Shown here: positions 8,454-15,789 of the stretch, in pieces | Numbering within the stretch: position 1 is the first letter of the stretch | Layout: each line of letters starts with the position of its first letter | Source: Rathayibacter sp. VKM Ac-2760 | GTDB taxonomy: Bacteria > Actinomycetota > Actinomycetes > Actinomycetales > Microbacteriaceae | DNA length: 64,000 nt | Reading direction: 5' to 3' | Assembly: GCF_009834185.1 (NCBI RefSeq) | Contig: NZ_CP047173.1 | Coordinates: forward strand, 3,534,001-3,598,000 | Program-made: the position numbers and the translations under genes | The notes under the pieces: generated by a model | What the model was told of the DNA's origin: nothing | The model's database searches: none | The model's input: the letters and a program-made list of their open reading frames with translations, nothing else

Positions 8454-9065
8454 TCAGGAACCGAGGTAGCGGCCCGGCCGGTGGTTGAAGGCCAGCACGA
8501 GGTTCAGCACCACGACGCCGGCCGCCGAGATCAGCACGTTCACCGGCGGGACGACCAGGAGCGCCGCCGCGACCACGCAGGCGTCGAGCGCCATCATCAC
8601 GTAGCCCGCCCGCCAGCCCAACCGCTCCTGCGCGATCAGGGCGACGATGCTGAAGCCGCCCAGGCTCGAGCCGTGCCGGAACAGGATCAGCAGCCCGATC
8701 CCGGCGAGCACGTCGCCGGTGAGCACCCCGTAGACCGGGTCGATGCGCAGCGTTCCGAACGCGAGCGGGTGCAGCCCCGCGAGCAGCGACACCAGCACGA
8801 TCGAGGACATCGTCCGCAGGGTGAACCGCCAGCCCTTCTTCCAGAGCGAGAGCGCCAGGAACGGCAGGTTGACCACGACGAGGATCACGCCGAAGGGGAT
8901 CGGCACCGCGTAGCCGAGCAGCAGCGCGACACCCGCGGTGCCGCCGGTCACGGCCTCGCTCGCCCGGAGCAGGAAGAGACCGAGGGAGACCACGAACGCG
9001 CCCGTCACGAGCCCGAAGGCGTCCTCGAGGCGGCTGTGCGGCACGGGGAGGCGGGCGTCGGTCAC
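8454..9065 (-). CDS. YitT/YczE-family integral membrane protein
   Basis: A 203-residue protein with about five membrane segments and the family features GGTAGVALLLGY, a kink near PIPFG, and HGSSLGGFSIVALI. The YitT family (DUF161) has no agreed substrate. The open frame can start at GTG 9083, but GTG 9065 has a CAGCAT box exactly 6 nt upstream, like the other leaderless starts here, so the shorter form is preferred. It diverges from trhO. Confidence 0.8.
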   Translation of the reverse strand: MTDARLPVPHSRLEDAFGLVTGAFVVSLGLFLLRASEAVTGGTAGVALLLGYAVPIPFGVILVVVNLPFLALSLWKKGWRFTLRTMSSIVLVSLLAGLHPLAFGTLRIDPVYGVLTGDVLAGIGLLILFRHGSSLGGFSIVALIAQERLGWRAGYVMMALDACVVAAALLVVPPVNVLISAAGVVVLNLVLAFNHRPGRYLGS

Positions 9066-9071
9066 CCGGAG

Positions 9072-9077
9072 ATGCTG
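9072..9077 (-). promoter_or_regulatory. Possible -10 box of the YitT gene (leaderless)
   Basis: CAGCAT on the minus strand, 6 nt before GTG 9065. The first base departs from TANNNT. Confidence 0.35.
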
Positions 9078-9124
9078 CCACACCTGCGTTGCGGGAGCGT
9101 TTCGTCGTCCCCGCCCGGCCCTCG

Positions 9125-9130
9125 TAGGAT
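9125..9130 (+). promoter_or_regulatory. -10 box of trhO (leaderless)
   Basis: TAGGAT, 6 nt before the GTG at 9137. Confidence 0.6.
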
Positions 9131-9136
9131 GACCCG

Positions 9137-10051
9137 GTGCTGCCGAAGATCCTGCTGTTCTACCGCTTCGTGCCGCTCGCCGACCCCGAGTCCGTGCGGC
9201 TCTGGCAGCGCGAGCTCGGCGAGCACCTCGGACTGCGCGGCCGCGTCCTGCTCTCGGAGGACGGGATCAACGGCACGCTCGGCGGCGAGATGGGCGCGCT
9301 CAAGCGCTGGGTCCGGCGCACCCGCGAGCACTCCGCCTTCCGCGGCCTCGAGGTGAAGTGGAGCGACGGCTCCGGGCTGGACGACGAGGGCCGCAGCCTC
9401 GACTTCCCGGGTCTGTCGGTGAAGGTGCGCGACGAGATCGTCTCGTTCGGCGCGCCCGGCGAGCTGCGGGTGGACGCGACGGGCGTCGTCGGCACCGGCG
9501 TGCGCCTCGCGCCCGACGAGCTCGACGCTCTGGCCGCCGAGCGCGAGGACCTCGTCCTCTTCGACGGCCGCAACGCCTTCGAGGCCGAGATCGGCCGGTT
9601 CGACGGCGCGGTCGTGCCGGGCGTGGCGAGCACGCGCGAGTTCGTCGAGCAGCTCGACTCCGGCGTCTACGACCACCTCAAGGGGCGGCCGGTCGTCACC
9701 TACTGCACGGGCGGGATCCGCTGCGAGGTGCTCTCGAGCCTGATGCTCGCGCGCGGCTTCGGCGAGGTCTACCAGCTCGACGGCGGTGTCGTCCGCTACC
9801 AGGAGGCCCGCCGCGACAGCGGGCTCTGGCGCGGGGCGCTCTACGTCTTCGACGGGCGCGGCTCGCTCACGTTCTCGCCGGACGCCGAGGTGATCGGCCG
9901 GTGCTCCGCCTGCGCCGAGCCGACCAGCCGGATGCGCAACTGCACCGATCCCGCCTGCCGCGAGCAGCTCGTGGTCTGCGCGGGCTGCGGCGACGCCGCC
10001 TGCGCGACGCACAGCGAGCAGCCGTCGGCAGGCCCTACGGTCGAGGCATGA
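9137..10051 (+). CDS. trhO: tRNA uridine-34 hydroxylase TrhO (YceA, rhodanese-like)
   Basis: A 304-residue member of the former UPF0176 family. Characterised homologues hydroxylate U34 of tRNA to 5-hydroxyuridine. The N-terminal acylphosphatase-like part contains LLSEDGINGTL at residues 38-48. The rhodanese domain contains YCTGGIRCE at 189-197, with Cys190 as the expected active residue. Four paired cysteines near the C-terminus (CSAC, then CAGCG) suggest a small zinc site. Its stop overlaps the next start (ATGA), so the two genes are translationally coupled. Confidence 0.93.
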   Translation: MLPKILLFYRFVPLADPESVRLWQRELGEHLGLRGRVLLSEDGINGTLGGEMGALKRWVRRTREHSAFRGLEVKWSDGSGLDDEGRSLDFPGLSVKVRDEIVSFGAPGELRVDATGVVGTGVRLAPDELDALAAEREDLVLFDGRNAFEAEIGRFDGAVVPGVASTREFVEQLDSGVYDHLKGRPVVTYCTGGIRCEVLSSLMLARGFGEVYQLDGGVVRYQEARRDSGLWRGALYVFDGRGSLTFSPDAEVIGRCSACAEPTSRMRNCTDPACREQLVVCAGCGDAACATHSEQPSAGPTVEA

Positions 10052-10821
10052 GCATCGAAGCGCGCGGACGCACCCTCGTCGACCTCCACACCGCCCCCGA
10101 GCTGCTGCGGGTGGTGAACGTCTGGGACGTGATCTCGGCGACGACGATCGCCGCCCTGCCCGAGACCCGCGCGCTCGCGACGGCGAGCCACTCCATCGCC
10201 GCGACCTTCGGCTACGAGGTCGGCGAGCGGATCCCGCTCGACCTGCACCTCGGCATGATCGAGCGGATCGTCGCCGCCGTCGACGTGCCCGTCTCTGCCG
10301 ACCTCGAGGCCGGCTACGGCGACGCGGGCGAGACCGTCCGGCGCGCCATCGGCGTCGGCGTGGTCGGCGCCAACCTCGAGGACCAGGTGAAGCCGCTCGC
10401 GGAGGCGCTGCGCGCAGTCGAGAAGGCCGTCGCCGCGGCCGAGGAGGAGGCGGTGCCCTTCGCCCTGAACGCCCGCACCGACGTCTTCCTCCGCGCCGGT
10501 GACCGCGACCGCGGCGAGGTGCTGGCCGAGGCGATCGAGCGCGGGCGCGCCTACCTCGATGCGGGCGCGACCTGCTTCTTCGTCCCGGGGCTCCTGCAGG
10601 AGAGCGACGTGACCGGCTTGGTGGCGGCGCTCGGACCGCAGCGCGTCAGCGTGATCGGCGTCCCCGGCTCGCTCGCCCCCGCCCGCTTCGAGGAGCTCGG
10701 CGTCGCCCGGATCTCCTACGGCCCGTGGACGCAGCGCGTCGCGCTCACCGCCCTCCAGGACGCGGCGACCGCGCTCTACGCCGGCGGAGCGCTGCCCGAG
10801 GGCACCCGCCCGCTGAACTGA
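10048..10821 (+). CDS. Isocitrate lyase / PEP mutase family protein
   Basis: A 257-residue TIM-barrel protein of the PEP mutase/isocitrate lyase superfamily. The metal-binding segment is SADLEAGYGD. LEDQ and LNARTDVFL follow as in oxaloacetate decarboxylase-like and carboxyphosphonoenolpyruvate mutase-like members. The KKCGH lyase signature is absent, so isocitrate or methylisocitrate cleavage is unlikely. The exact substrate is unknown. It overlaps trhO by ATGA, which suggests co-expression but does not reveal a shared pathway. Confidence 0.85.
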   Translation: MSIEARGRTLVDLHTAPELLRVVNVWDVISATTIAALPETRALATASHSIAATFGYEVGERIPLDLHLGMIERIVAAVDVPVSADLEAGYGDAGETVRRAIGVGVVGANLEDQVKPLAEALRAVEKAVAAAEEEAVPFALNARTDVFLRAGDRDRGEVLAEAIERGRAYLDAGATCFFVPGLLQESDVTGLVAALGPQRVSVIGVPGSLAPARFEELGVARISYGPWTQRVALTALQDAATALYAGGALPEGTRPLN

Positions 10822-10855
10822 CCCGCCGCCCGGGCGCGCCCCGCGCGCTCGGGCG

Positions 10856-10861
10856 TAGCGT
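10856..10861 (+). promoter_or_regulatory. -10 box of the AcuI-type reductase (leaderless)
   Basis: TAGCGT, 6 nt before the ATG at 10868. Confidence 0.6.
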
Positions 10862-10867
10862 GGGCTC

Positions 10868-11878
10868 ATGTTCCGAGCCATCGTCGTCGAGCAGCAGTCC
10901 TCCTCCGACACCGAGACCCCGAATCGCGCACGGCTGAGCGAGCGGGACGACCCCGACCGCTCGCACGGGGACGTGACCCTCGCCGTCGAGTACTCGAGCG
11001 TCAACTACAAGGACGCCCTCGCGCTCGCCGGCCGCCCCGGCGTCGTCCGGCGGACGCCGCTGATCGCGGGCATCGACGTCGTCGGCACGGTCGAGTACGC
11101 CGACGGCGCCGCGGCCGAGCGCTTCGACTCCGGCGACCGCGTGGTGCTCAACGGCGCCGGCCTCGGCGAGCGGCACGACGGCGGATTCACCGAGCGCGCC
11201 CGCGTCGACTCCGCCTCGCTGCTGCGCATCCCCGGAGCGATCTCCTCCGCCCGCGCCGGCGCGATCGGCACCGCGGGCTTCACCGCGATGCTCTCCGTGC
11301 TCGCCCTCGAGCGGCACGGCGTCCGGCCGGGCGACGGGCCGGTGCTGGTCACCGGCGCGTCGGGTGGAGTCGGCTCGATCGCCGTCGCGCTGCTCGCGGC
11401 CCTCGGGCACGAAGTCATCGCCTCGACTGGCCGCGCCGACGAGCACGGCGATCTGCTGACCCGTCTCGGCGCGACCGAGGTCGTCGACCGGGCCGAGCTC
11501 TCCGAGAAGGGCAAGCCGATGCAGTCGGAGCGCTGGGCCGGCGCGATCGACTCGGCCGGCTCGCACACCCTCGCCAACACGCTCGCGCAGACCCGCTGGG
11601 GCGGCACCGTCGCCGCCTGCGGCCTGGCGCAGGGCGGCGATCTGCCCACCACGGTGATGCCGTTCATCCTGCGCGGAGTGACGCTGGCCGGCATCAACTC
11701 GGTCGAGGCGCCGCGCAAGCTGCGCGAGGAGGCCTGGCGCCGGCTCGCCCACGACCTCGACCTCGAGCTGCTCGACGGGCTGACCACGACCGTGCCGCTC
11801 GCGGGCGCGCTCGACGCGGGGGCCGACGTGCTCGCCGGCCGCGCCCACGGTCGCACACTGGTCGACGTCCGGGGCTGA
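10868..11878 (+). CDS. NADPH-dependent acrylyl-CoA reductase / quinone oxidoreductase (AcuI/YhdH type)
   Basis: A 336-residue zinc-free medium-chain dehydrogenase/reductase of the YhdH/AcuI group, whose characterised members reduce acrylyl-CoA. The substrate half has SSVNYKDALA and IAGIDVVGTV. The NADPH-binding Rossmann motif is VTGASGGVGSIAV. IGTAGFTAM precedes it, as in YhdH. No zinc-binding cysteine lobe is seen. The stop is followed at 11879-11890 by a perfect 12-bp palindrome (CGCTCCGGAGCG) facing the next convergent gene. Confidence 0.9.
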   Translation: MFRAIVVEQQSSSDTETPNRARLSERDDPDRSHGDVTLAVEYSSVNYKDALALAGRPGVVRRTPLIAGIDVVGTVEYADGAAAERFDSGDRVVLNGAGLGERHDGGFTERARVDSASLLRIPGAISSARAGAIGTAGFTAMLSVLALERHGVRPGDGPVLVTGASGGVGSIAVALLAALGHEVIASTGRADEHGDLLTRLGATEVVDRAELSEKGKPMQSERWAGAIDSAGSHTLANTLAQTRWGGTVAACGLAQGGDLPTTVMPFILRGVTLAGINSVEAPRKLREEAWRRLAHDLDLELLDGLTTTVPLAGALDAGADVLAGRAHGRTLVDVRG

Positions 11879-11901
11879 CGCTCCGGAGCGGGGGACCCGA
11901 G

Positions 11902-12531
11902 CTACTCGGCGGCCTCGGTCGCGCCGCTCGGCTCGGCCGAGGCGCGACCGACGGAGGAGTCGGGGCGCGGCTTCGCGGCGGCGGGCTTCTTCGGGGCCGG
12001 CTTCTTCGCGGCGGGCTTCGGGGCGGCGGGCTTCTGGGCGGCTGGCTTCTTCGCGGCTGGCTTCTTCTCCGGAACGGGCGCCTCCTCCGCCTGCGCCGCG
12101 GCCAGGCGCTCGGCGGCCTGCTCGGCGACGGCGGGCACGACGACGAGGTCGTCCGTCTCGATCACCGGGATCGCCGACGTCACGGTTCCCAGCTGCAGTG
12201 CGGCGATCAGCTCGGGAGCGTGCTTGGTGCTGACGATCAGGCGCGAGTACTCCTCGTCGACCAGGTCGATCACGACCGCCGCGGCCGTGCGCTTGATCAG
12301 CAGGAAGTCCTTGCCGCCGTGGAACTTCCAGGTCCCCGCAGCGATGGTCAGCGGCACCGCGGTCCCCGGCGCCCGGATGCCGCGCACCCAGATCCAGGGG
12401 TCCTCGGTGACGGTCGCCGAGCGGATGCTCGAGCGCTCGACGACGACGTCGCCGCGGTGCAGGGCGAGCACGCGCTCGGCACGCGTCAGGCGGAGTTCGA
12501 GGCGGTCGGGAAGAACGGTCACGACGGGCAT
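11902..12531 (-). CDS. PH-like domain protein with a Lys/Ala/Pro-rich H1-like tail
   Basis: A 209-residue protein of unknown function. Residues 1-115 form a compact beta-rich domain (RLELRLT, GDVVV, WIWVRGIRAPG, GTWKFHGGKDFLLIK) that looks like a bacterial PH-type fold. Residues of about 160-195 are built from repeats of the AKKPAA / APKPAAKK type, like histone H1 or the tail of mycobacterial HupB. The tail is basic and should be disordered, so it may bind nucleic acid or anionic lipid. The DNA beneath it is a run of imperfect direct repeats (11980-12070) and may vary in length. Confidence 0.7.
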   Translation of the reverse strand: MPVVTVLPDRLELRLTRAERVLALHRGDVVVERSSIRSATVTEDPWIWVRGIRAPGTAVPLTIAAGTWKFHGGKDFLLIKRTAAAVVIDLVDEEYSRLIVSTKHAPELIAALQLGTVTSAIPVIETDDLVVVPAVAEQAAERLAAAQAEEAPVPEKKPAAKKPAAQKPAAPKPAAKKPAPKKPAAAKPRPDSSVGRASAEPSGATEAAE

Positions 12532-12537
12532 GCCCCT

Positions 12538-12543
12538 AGTCTG
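12538..12543 (-). promoter_or_regulatory. Possible -10 box of the H1-tail gene (leaderless)
   Basis: CAGACT on the minus strand, 6 nt before the ATG at 12531. Confidence 0.4.
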
Positions 12544-12629
12544 CCCCGACCACCGCGATCGGCGCCCGCGCCCCGGGGCGCACTCCTCCCCCCGTGCCCG
12601 GGCCGCGGTGGCAGCATGGAGGGATGCCG

Positions 12630-13001
12630 ATGGACCAGGAGGAGCTGCGCCTCCTCGACGCGCAGCTCGCCGAGCAGGAGGCCGAGACCCGCCGCGAGAC
12701 GGCGAGCCTGGACGAGTCCCTCCGCGAGCTCCTCCTCGACCGCGCGGACGGCACGGCCGACGACGAGCACGACCCGGAGGGCACCCCGCTCTCCGCCGAG
12801 TGGTCGCGGATGGCCGGGGTCCGCGACGCTCTCGCCCGCACCGAGCACGACCTCGCCGCCGCCCGCGCCCGCCTCGCCGCCGGCGACTACGGCGACTGCG
12901 CCCGCTGCGGCCGCCCCATCGGCGCCGCCCGCCTGGCCGCCCGCCCCACCGCCACCCTCTGCATCGACTGCGCCCGCGCCGCCGAGTCCCGCCGCCGCTG
13001 A
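12630..13001 (+). CDS. TraR/DksA-type C4 zinc-finger protein
   Basis: A 123-residue protein with a long charged coiled-coil N-terminus and a C-terminal DksA/TraR zinc finger (CARCGRPIG, then LCIDCA), spaced for one C4 zinc site. DksA-like proteins act through the RNA polymerase secondary channel, but short actinobacterial members are mostly uncharacterised. The GGAGGG site at 12618-12623 abuts the ATG at 12624 and is 6 nt from the ATG at 12630, so the latter is chosen. The difference is two residues. Confidence 0.85.
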   Translation: MDQEELRLLDAQLAEQEAETRRETASLDESLRELLLDRADGTADDEHDPEGTPLSAEWSRMAGVRDALARTEHDLAAARARLAAGDYGDCARCGRPIGAARLAARPTATLCIDCARAAESRRR

Positions 13002-13020
13002 CGGCGACCTCGCGAGCGCC

Positions 13021-13575
13021 TCACTCGAGGATGAGCCACTGCAGGACCGTCTCCGCGAACCGCGGTACTCCCGTCCGGTCGAGGATCAGAAGGAGGTCGC
13101 GGCGGGTCAGCGGAGGCGCCGAACAGGAGTCCGACCAGTCCTGCAGCGCGTCGAGGACGAGACCGGGGTGCAGGTCGAGTTGATCGAGGAGGAACGCATC
13201 GGGGTGCCGGACCTCGAGGTCGAACTCGGCGACGGACTCGGCAGGGAAGTCGTCCAGATCGAAGGTGACGAGCACGGCCGCATCCGCCCGGACAGCGGCC
13301 GCGAGGATATGGCGGTCCTTGGGGTGGTTCGTCATCGCCGGGATCAGCGATTCATGGCCGGAGACGAGCGCCTCGGGGAAGTGGGTCCGCATCGCTCCGA
13401 CCCTCCGTGCGACTGCGTCCGCAGGGAGGAAGGACGAGAGGTTGCGCGTGAGCTCCTCGAGCACGTCCTCCGACCAGAGCGGCCGGAACGCTCCTCGCGA
13501 CGCCAACCGGAGCAGGAAGTCGTTGAGGCTCGCGCTGTAGAGGACGTTCGTGTCGAGAAGGACCGGGAAGTGCAC
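13021..13575 (-). CDS. PIN-domain toxin (putative ribonuclease)
   Basis: A 184-residue PIN-fold protein and the likely toxin of a type II toxin-antitoxin pair. Acidic residues expected to bind Mg2+ are visible: LLDTNVLY (Asp8), EDVLEEL, KDRHIL and TFDLDDF. The gene starts 6 bp after the stop of the HTH gene upstream, so the two form one operon with the antitoxin first. The C-terminal 50 residues after the PIN core are unlike VapC and match the longer PIN proteins paired with HTH antitoxins. The RNA target is unknown. Confidence 0.82.
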   Translation of the reverse strand: MHFPVLLDTNVLYSASLNDFLLRLASRGAFRPLWSEDVLEELTRNLSSFLPADAVARRVGAMRTHFPEALVSGHESLIPAMTNHPKDRHILAAAVRADAAVLVTFDLDDFPAESVAEFDLEVRHPDAFLLDQLDLHPGLVLDALQDWSDSCSAPPLTRRDLLLILDRTGVPRFAETVLQWLILE

Positions 13576-13581
13576 GCGCGC

Positions 13582-14091
13582 CTACTCCTCGACCGGTGCC
13601 GACCGCTCGAACGGAGGGAGGTCACCGGTGTACAGGTCGTGCTCCTGAGAGGACGCGACGAGATCCGCGAGACCGCGCTGTCGCGAGCGCTGGACACGAT
13701 CCTGGTAGTCCACGAGATCGCCCAGCATCACCCGCCGATGCCGTCCGACGAGCTCGAATGCGAGCGCCCCCGACTCGAGGGTCTTGACGAGGGTCGGGCG
13801 GGAGACGCCGAGGAAGTCCGCCGCCTCCTGAGTGGTCAGGCGCGCCCGCGACGGCATCACCGTCACACCGTCACCCACGGCGAGAGCATTGGCGACGGTG
13901 ACCAGAGCGTCGAAGATCTCGCCCGGGATGCGCAGCGTCTCCCCCTCGGGCGAGATCAGCTCCGCGGACTTCCGGGCCGTGCCCTCCCTCGTCGAGAGCC
14001 GTCGGGCGAAATCGACGACATCCCGTCGGTGGAGGCCCTGAGGGGGGAGGTACGTGCGGGGTCGCGAGCGGGCGGTTCCTGTCGAGCTCAT
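13582..14091 (-). CDS. HTH antitoxin / excisionase-like DNA-binding protein
   Basis: A 169-residue protein with an excisionase-type helix-turn-helix near residues 90-135 (LTTQEAADFLGVSRPTLVK, then the wing GRHRRV). It is followed by a tail that could wrap the PIN toxin. The N-terminal 80 residues are helical and unassigned. The ATG at 14091 has a -10 box 7 nt upstream, with a TTCGAA palindrome pair beside it, which fits autoregulation. Longer frames reaching 15255 are antisense to the MFS gene and rejected. Confidence 0.8.
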   Translation of the reverse strand: MSSTGTARSRPRTYLPPQGLHRRDVVDFARRLSTREGTARKSAELISPEGETLRIPGEIFDALVTVANALAVGDGVTVMPSRARLTTQEAADFLGVSRPTLVKTLESGALAFELVGRHRRVMLGDLVDYQDRVQRSRQRGLADLVASSQEHDLYTGDLPPFERSAPVEE

Positions 14092-14098
14092 GCCGATC

Positions 14099-14119
14099 AC
14101 CCTATTCGAAACATTCGAA
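14099..14119 (-). promoter_or_regulatory. Promoter and operator of the toxin-antitoxin operon
   Basis: On the minus strand, two TTCGAA palindromes (14105-14110 and 14114-14119), together an inverted repeat with a 3-nt centre, abut the -10 box TAGGGT (14099-14104). That box is 7 nt before the antitoxin ATG. Binding there would block RNA polymerase. Confidence 0.6.
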
Positions 14120-14295
14120 AGGTCGGTGATCGGCGCGGAACTCGGATCGGCGCGTTCGCACCCTGAAGGCCCCCACAGGCCGAGACGTGCAGAAACCCGG
14201 CTGCTCCTGCGAGAGTTCACATGCGGTCGTACCCCCGATGGGTGGTCCCGCATCCCCCACCCCCTTTCTCCCGCCGCTCGAAAGGCCCCTTCCGC

Positions 14296-15774
14296 ATGAC
14301 CGAGACGTCGACCGACCGCGCGACCGGCGCTCCCCCGGCCCCCGACCGCCGGGCCTGGCGCTCCCTCGTGGTCCTCCTCGCGGGCATGTTCATCGCCCTG
14401 CTCGACACCACGATCGTCAACGTCGCCCTGCCGACCATCCGAACGACCCTCGACGCCTCCGAGTCCACGCTGTCCTGGATCATCTCCGGCTACGCGCTCG
14501 CCTTCGGCCTCGCCCTCATCCCGGCCGGCCGCCTCGGCGACCGCTTCGGGCACAAGTGGGTCTTCGTCAGCGGCGTCGCGCTGTTCACCGTCGCGAGCTT
14601 CGCCTGCGGACTGGCCGCGGACGACGTGCAGCTCGTCATCGCGCGCGTCGTGCAGGGGCTCGCGGGCGGCATGTTCGTGCCGGCGGTCAACGCGTACATC
14701 CAGATCCTGTTCCGCGGCCCGGCCCGCGGCAAGGCGTTCGCCGTGATGGGCGCCGTGCTCGGCGTCTCGTCGGCGCTCGGCCCGATCATCGGCGGCCTGA
14801 TCATCCAGGGCTTCGGCGACGAGAACGGCTGGCGCCTGGTCTTCTGGGTGAACCTGCCGATCGGTCTGATCACCCTGATCGCCGCCGCGATCCTGCTGCC
14901 GACCCGCCGCGAGCTCGAGTCCGCCGATCGCGCCCCGAGCGGCGGAGTCGACTGGCTCGGCCTGATCCTGGTCTCCGGCGGCCTCGTCGCCCTGCTCGTC
15001 CCGCTGATCCAGGGCGAGGACGAGGGCTGGCCGCTCTGGACCTTCCTCTCGATCGCCGGCGGCGTGATCCTCCTCGCCGCGTTCGGTGCCTGGGAGGTCG
15101 CGTACACGCGTCGCGGCCGCGCGCCGCTCGTGCCGCCGACGCTCTTCCGCCACCCCGCCTTCACCGGCGGTGTCATCCTCGCGCTGGTCTACTTCGCGGC
15201 GTTCACGAGCATCTTCTTCACCATCTCGCTGCTCTGGCAGTCGGGGCTCGGGCACACGGCGCTGGAGTCGGGCCTCGTCTCGATCCCGTTCGCGATCGGC
15301 AGCATCGTCAGCTCCTCGCAGAGCAACCGCCTCACCGCGAAGCTCGGCCGCAACGTGCTCGTGCTCGGCAGCGGGCTGCTCGCCGTGGGCCTGATCTGGG
15401 TGTGGCTGGTGCTGCTGACCGCGACCCCGGACTCGATCACCAACTGGCAGCTGCTCGCCCCGCTGTTCATCGCCGGCATCGGCAACGGCTTCTTCATCGC
15501 GCCGAACGTGCAGTTCATCGTCGCGACGGTCGACCCGCAGGACGCGGGCGCGGCCAGCGGCGTGATCTCGGCCATCCAGCGGATCGGCTCGGCCGTCGGC
15601 ATCGCGGCCATCGGCAGCGTGCTCTTCGGCGGCCTCGTCATCACCGGCCCGGACACCGTGGCGTCGGGCTTCCTCGACGCGGCGGCTCCGGCGATGCTGA
15701 TCAGCGCGCTGATGGCGATCGCGGCGTTCGCGCTGGTGTTCGTGCTGCCGAAGTCGGTGTCGCGCCGGGGCTGA
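14296..15774 (+). CDS. MFS multidrug exporter, DHA2 (EmrB/QacA) family
   Basis: A 492-residue membrane protein with about 14 predicted helices, the size of DHA2 drug:proton antiporters. Motif D1 LDTTIVNVALP is in helix 1, motif A GRLGDRFGHK in loop 2-3, and a motif C-like GPIIGG in helix 5. Efflux of toxic organic compounds is the family role, and the substrate is unknown. It diverges from the toxin-antitoxin operon across 204 bp. A weak GAAAGG site precedes the ATG at 14296. The stop codon lies in the loop of a perfect hairpin. Confidence 0.9.
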   Translation: MTETSTDRATGAPPAPDRRAWRSLVVLLAGMFIALLDTTIVNVALPTIRTTLDASESTLSWIISGYALAFGLALIPAGRLGDRFGHKWVFVSGVALFTVASFACGLAADDVQLVIARVVQGLAGGMFVPAVNAYIQILFRGPARGKAFAVMGAVLGVSSALGPIIGGLIIQGFGDENGWRLVFWVNLPIGLITLIAAAILLPTRRELESADRAPSGGVDWLGLILVSGGLVALLVPLIQGEDEGWPLWTFLSIAGGVILLAAFGAWEVAYTRRGRAPLVPPTLFRHPAFTGGVILALVYFAAFTSIFFTISLLWQSGLGHTALESGLVSIPFAIGSIVSSSQSNRLTAKLGRNVLVLGSGLLAVGLIWVWLVLLTATPDSITNWQLLAPLFIAGIGNGFFIAPNVQFIVATVDPQDAGAASGVISAIQRIGSAVGIAAIGSVLFGGLVITGPDTVASGFLDAAAPAMLISALMAIAAFALVFVLPKSVSRRG

Positions 15775-15786
15775 CCCCGGCGCGAC
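15759..15786. terminator. Hairpin centred on the MFS stop codon
   Basis: Twelve perfect base pairs (15759-15770 with 15775-15786) around the loop CTGA, which holds the TGA stop. It lies 4 bp from the hemL stop on the other strand and can serve both convergent genes. Confidence 0.75.
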
Positions 15787-15789
15787 CGC

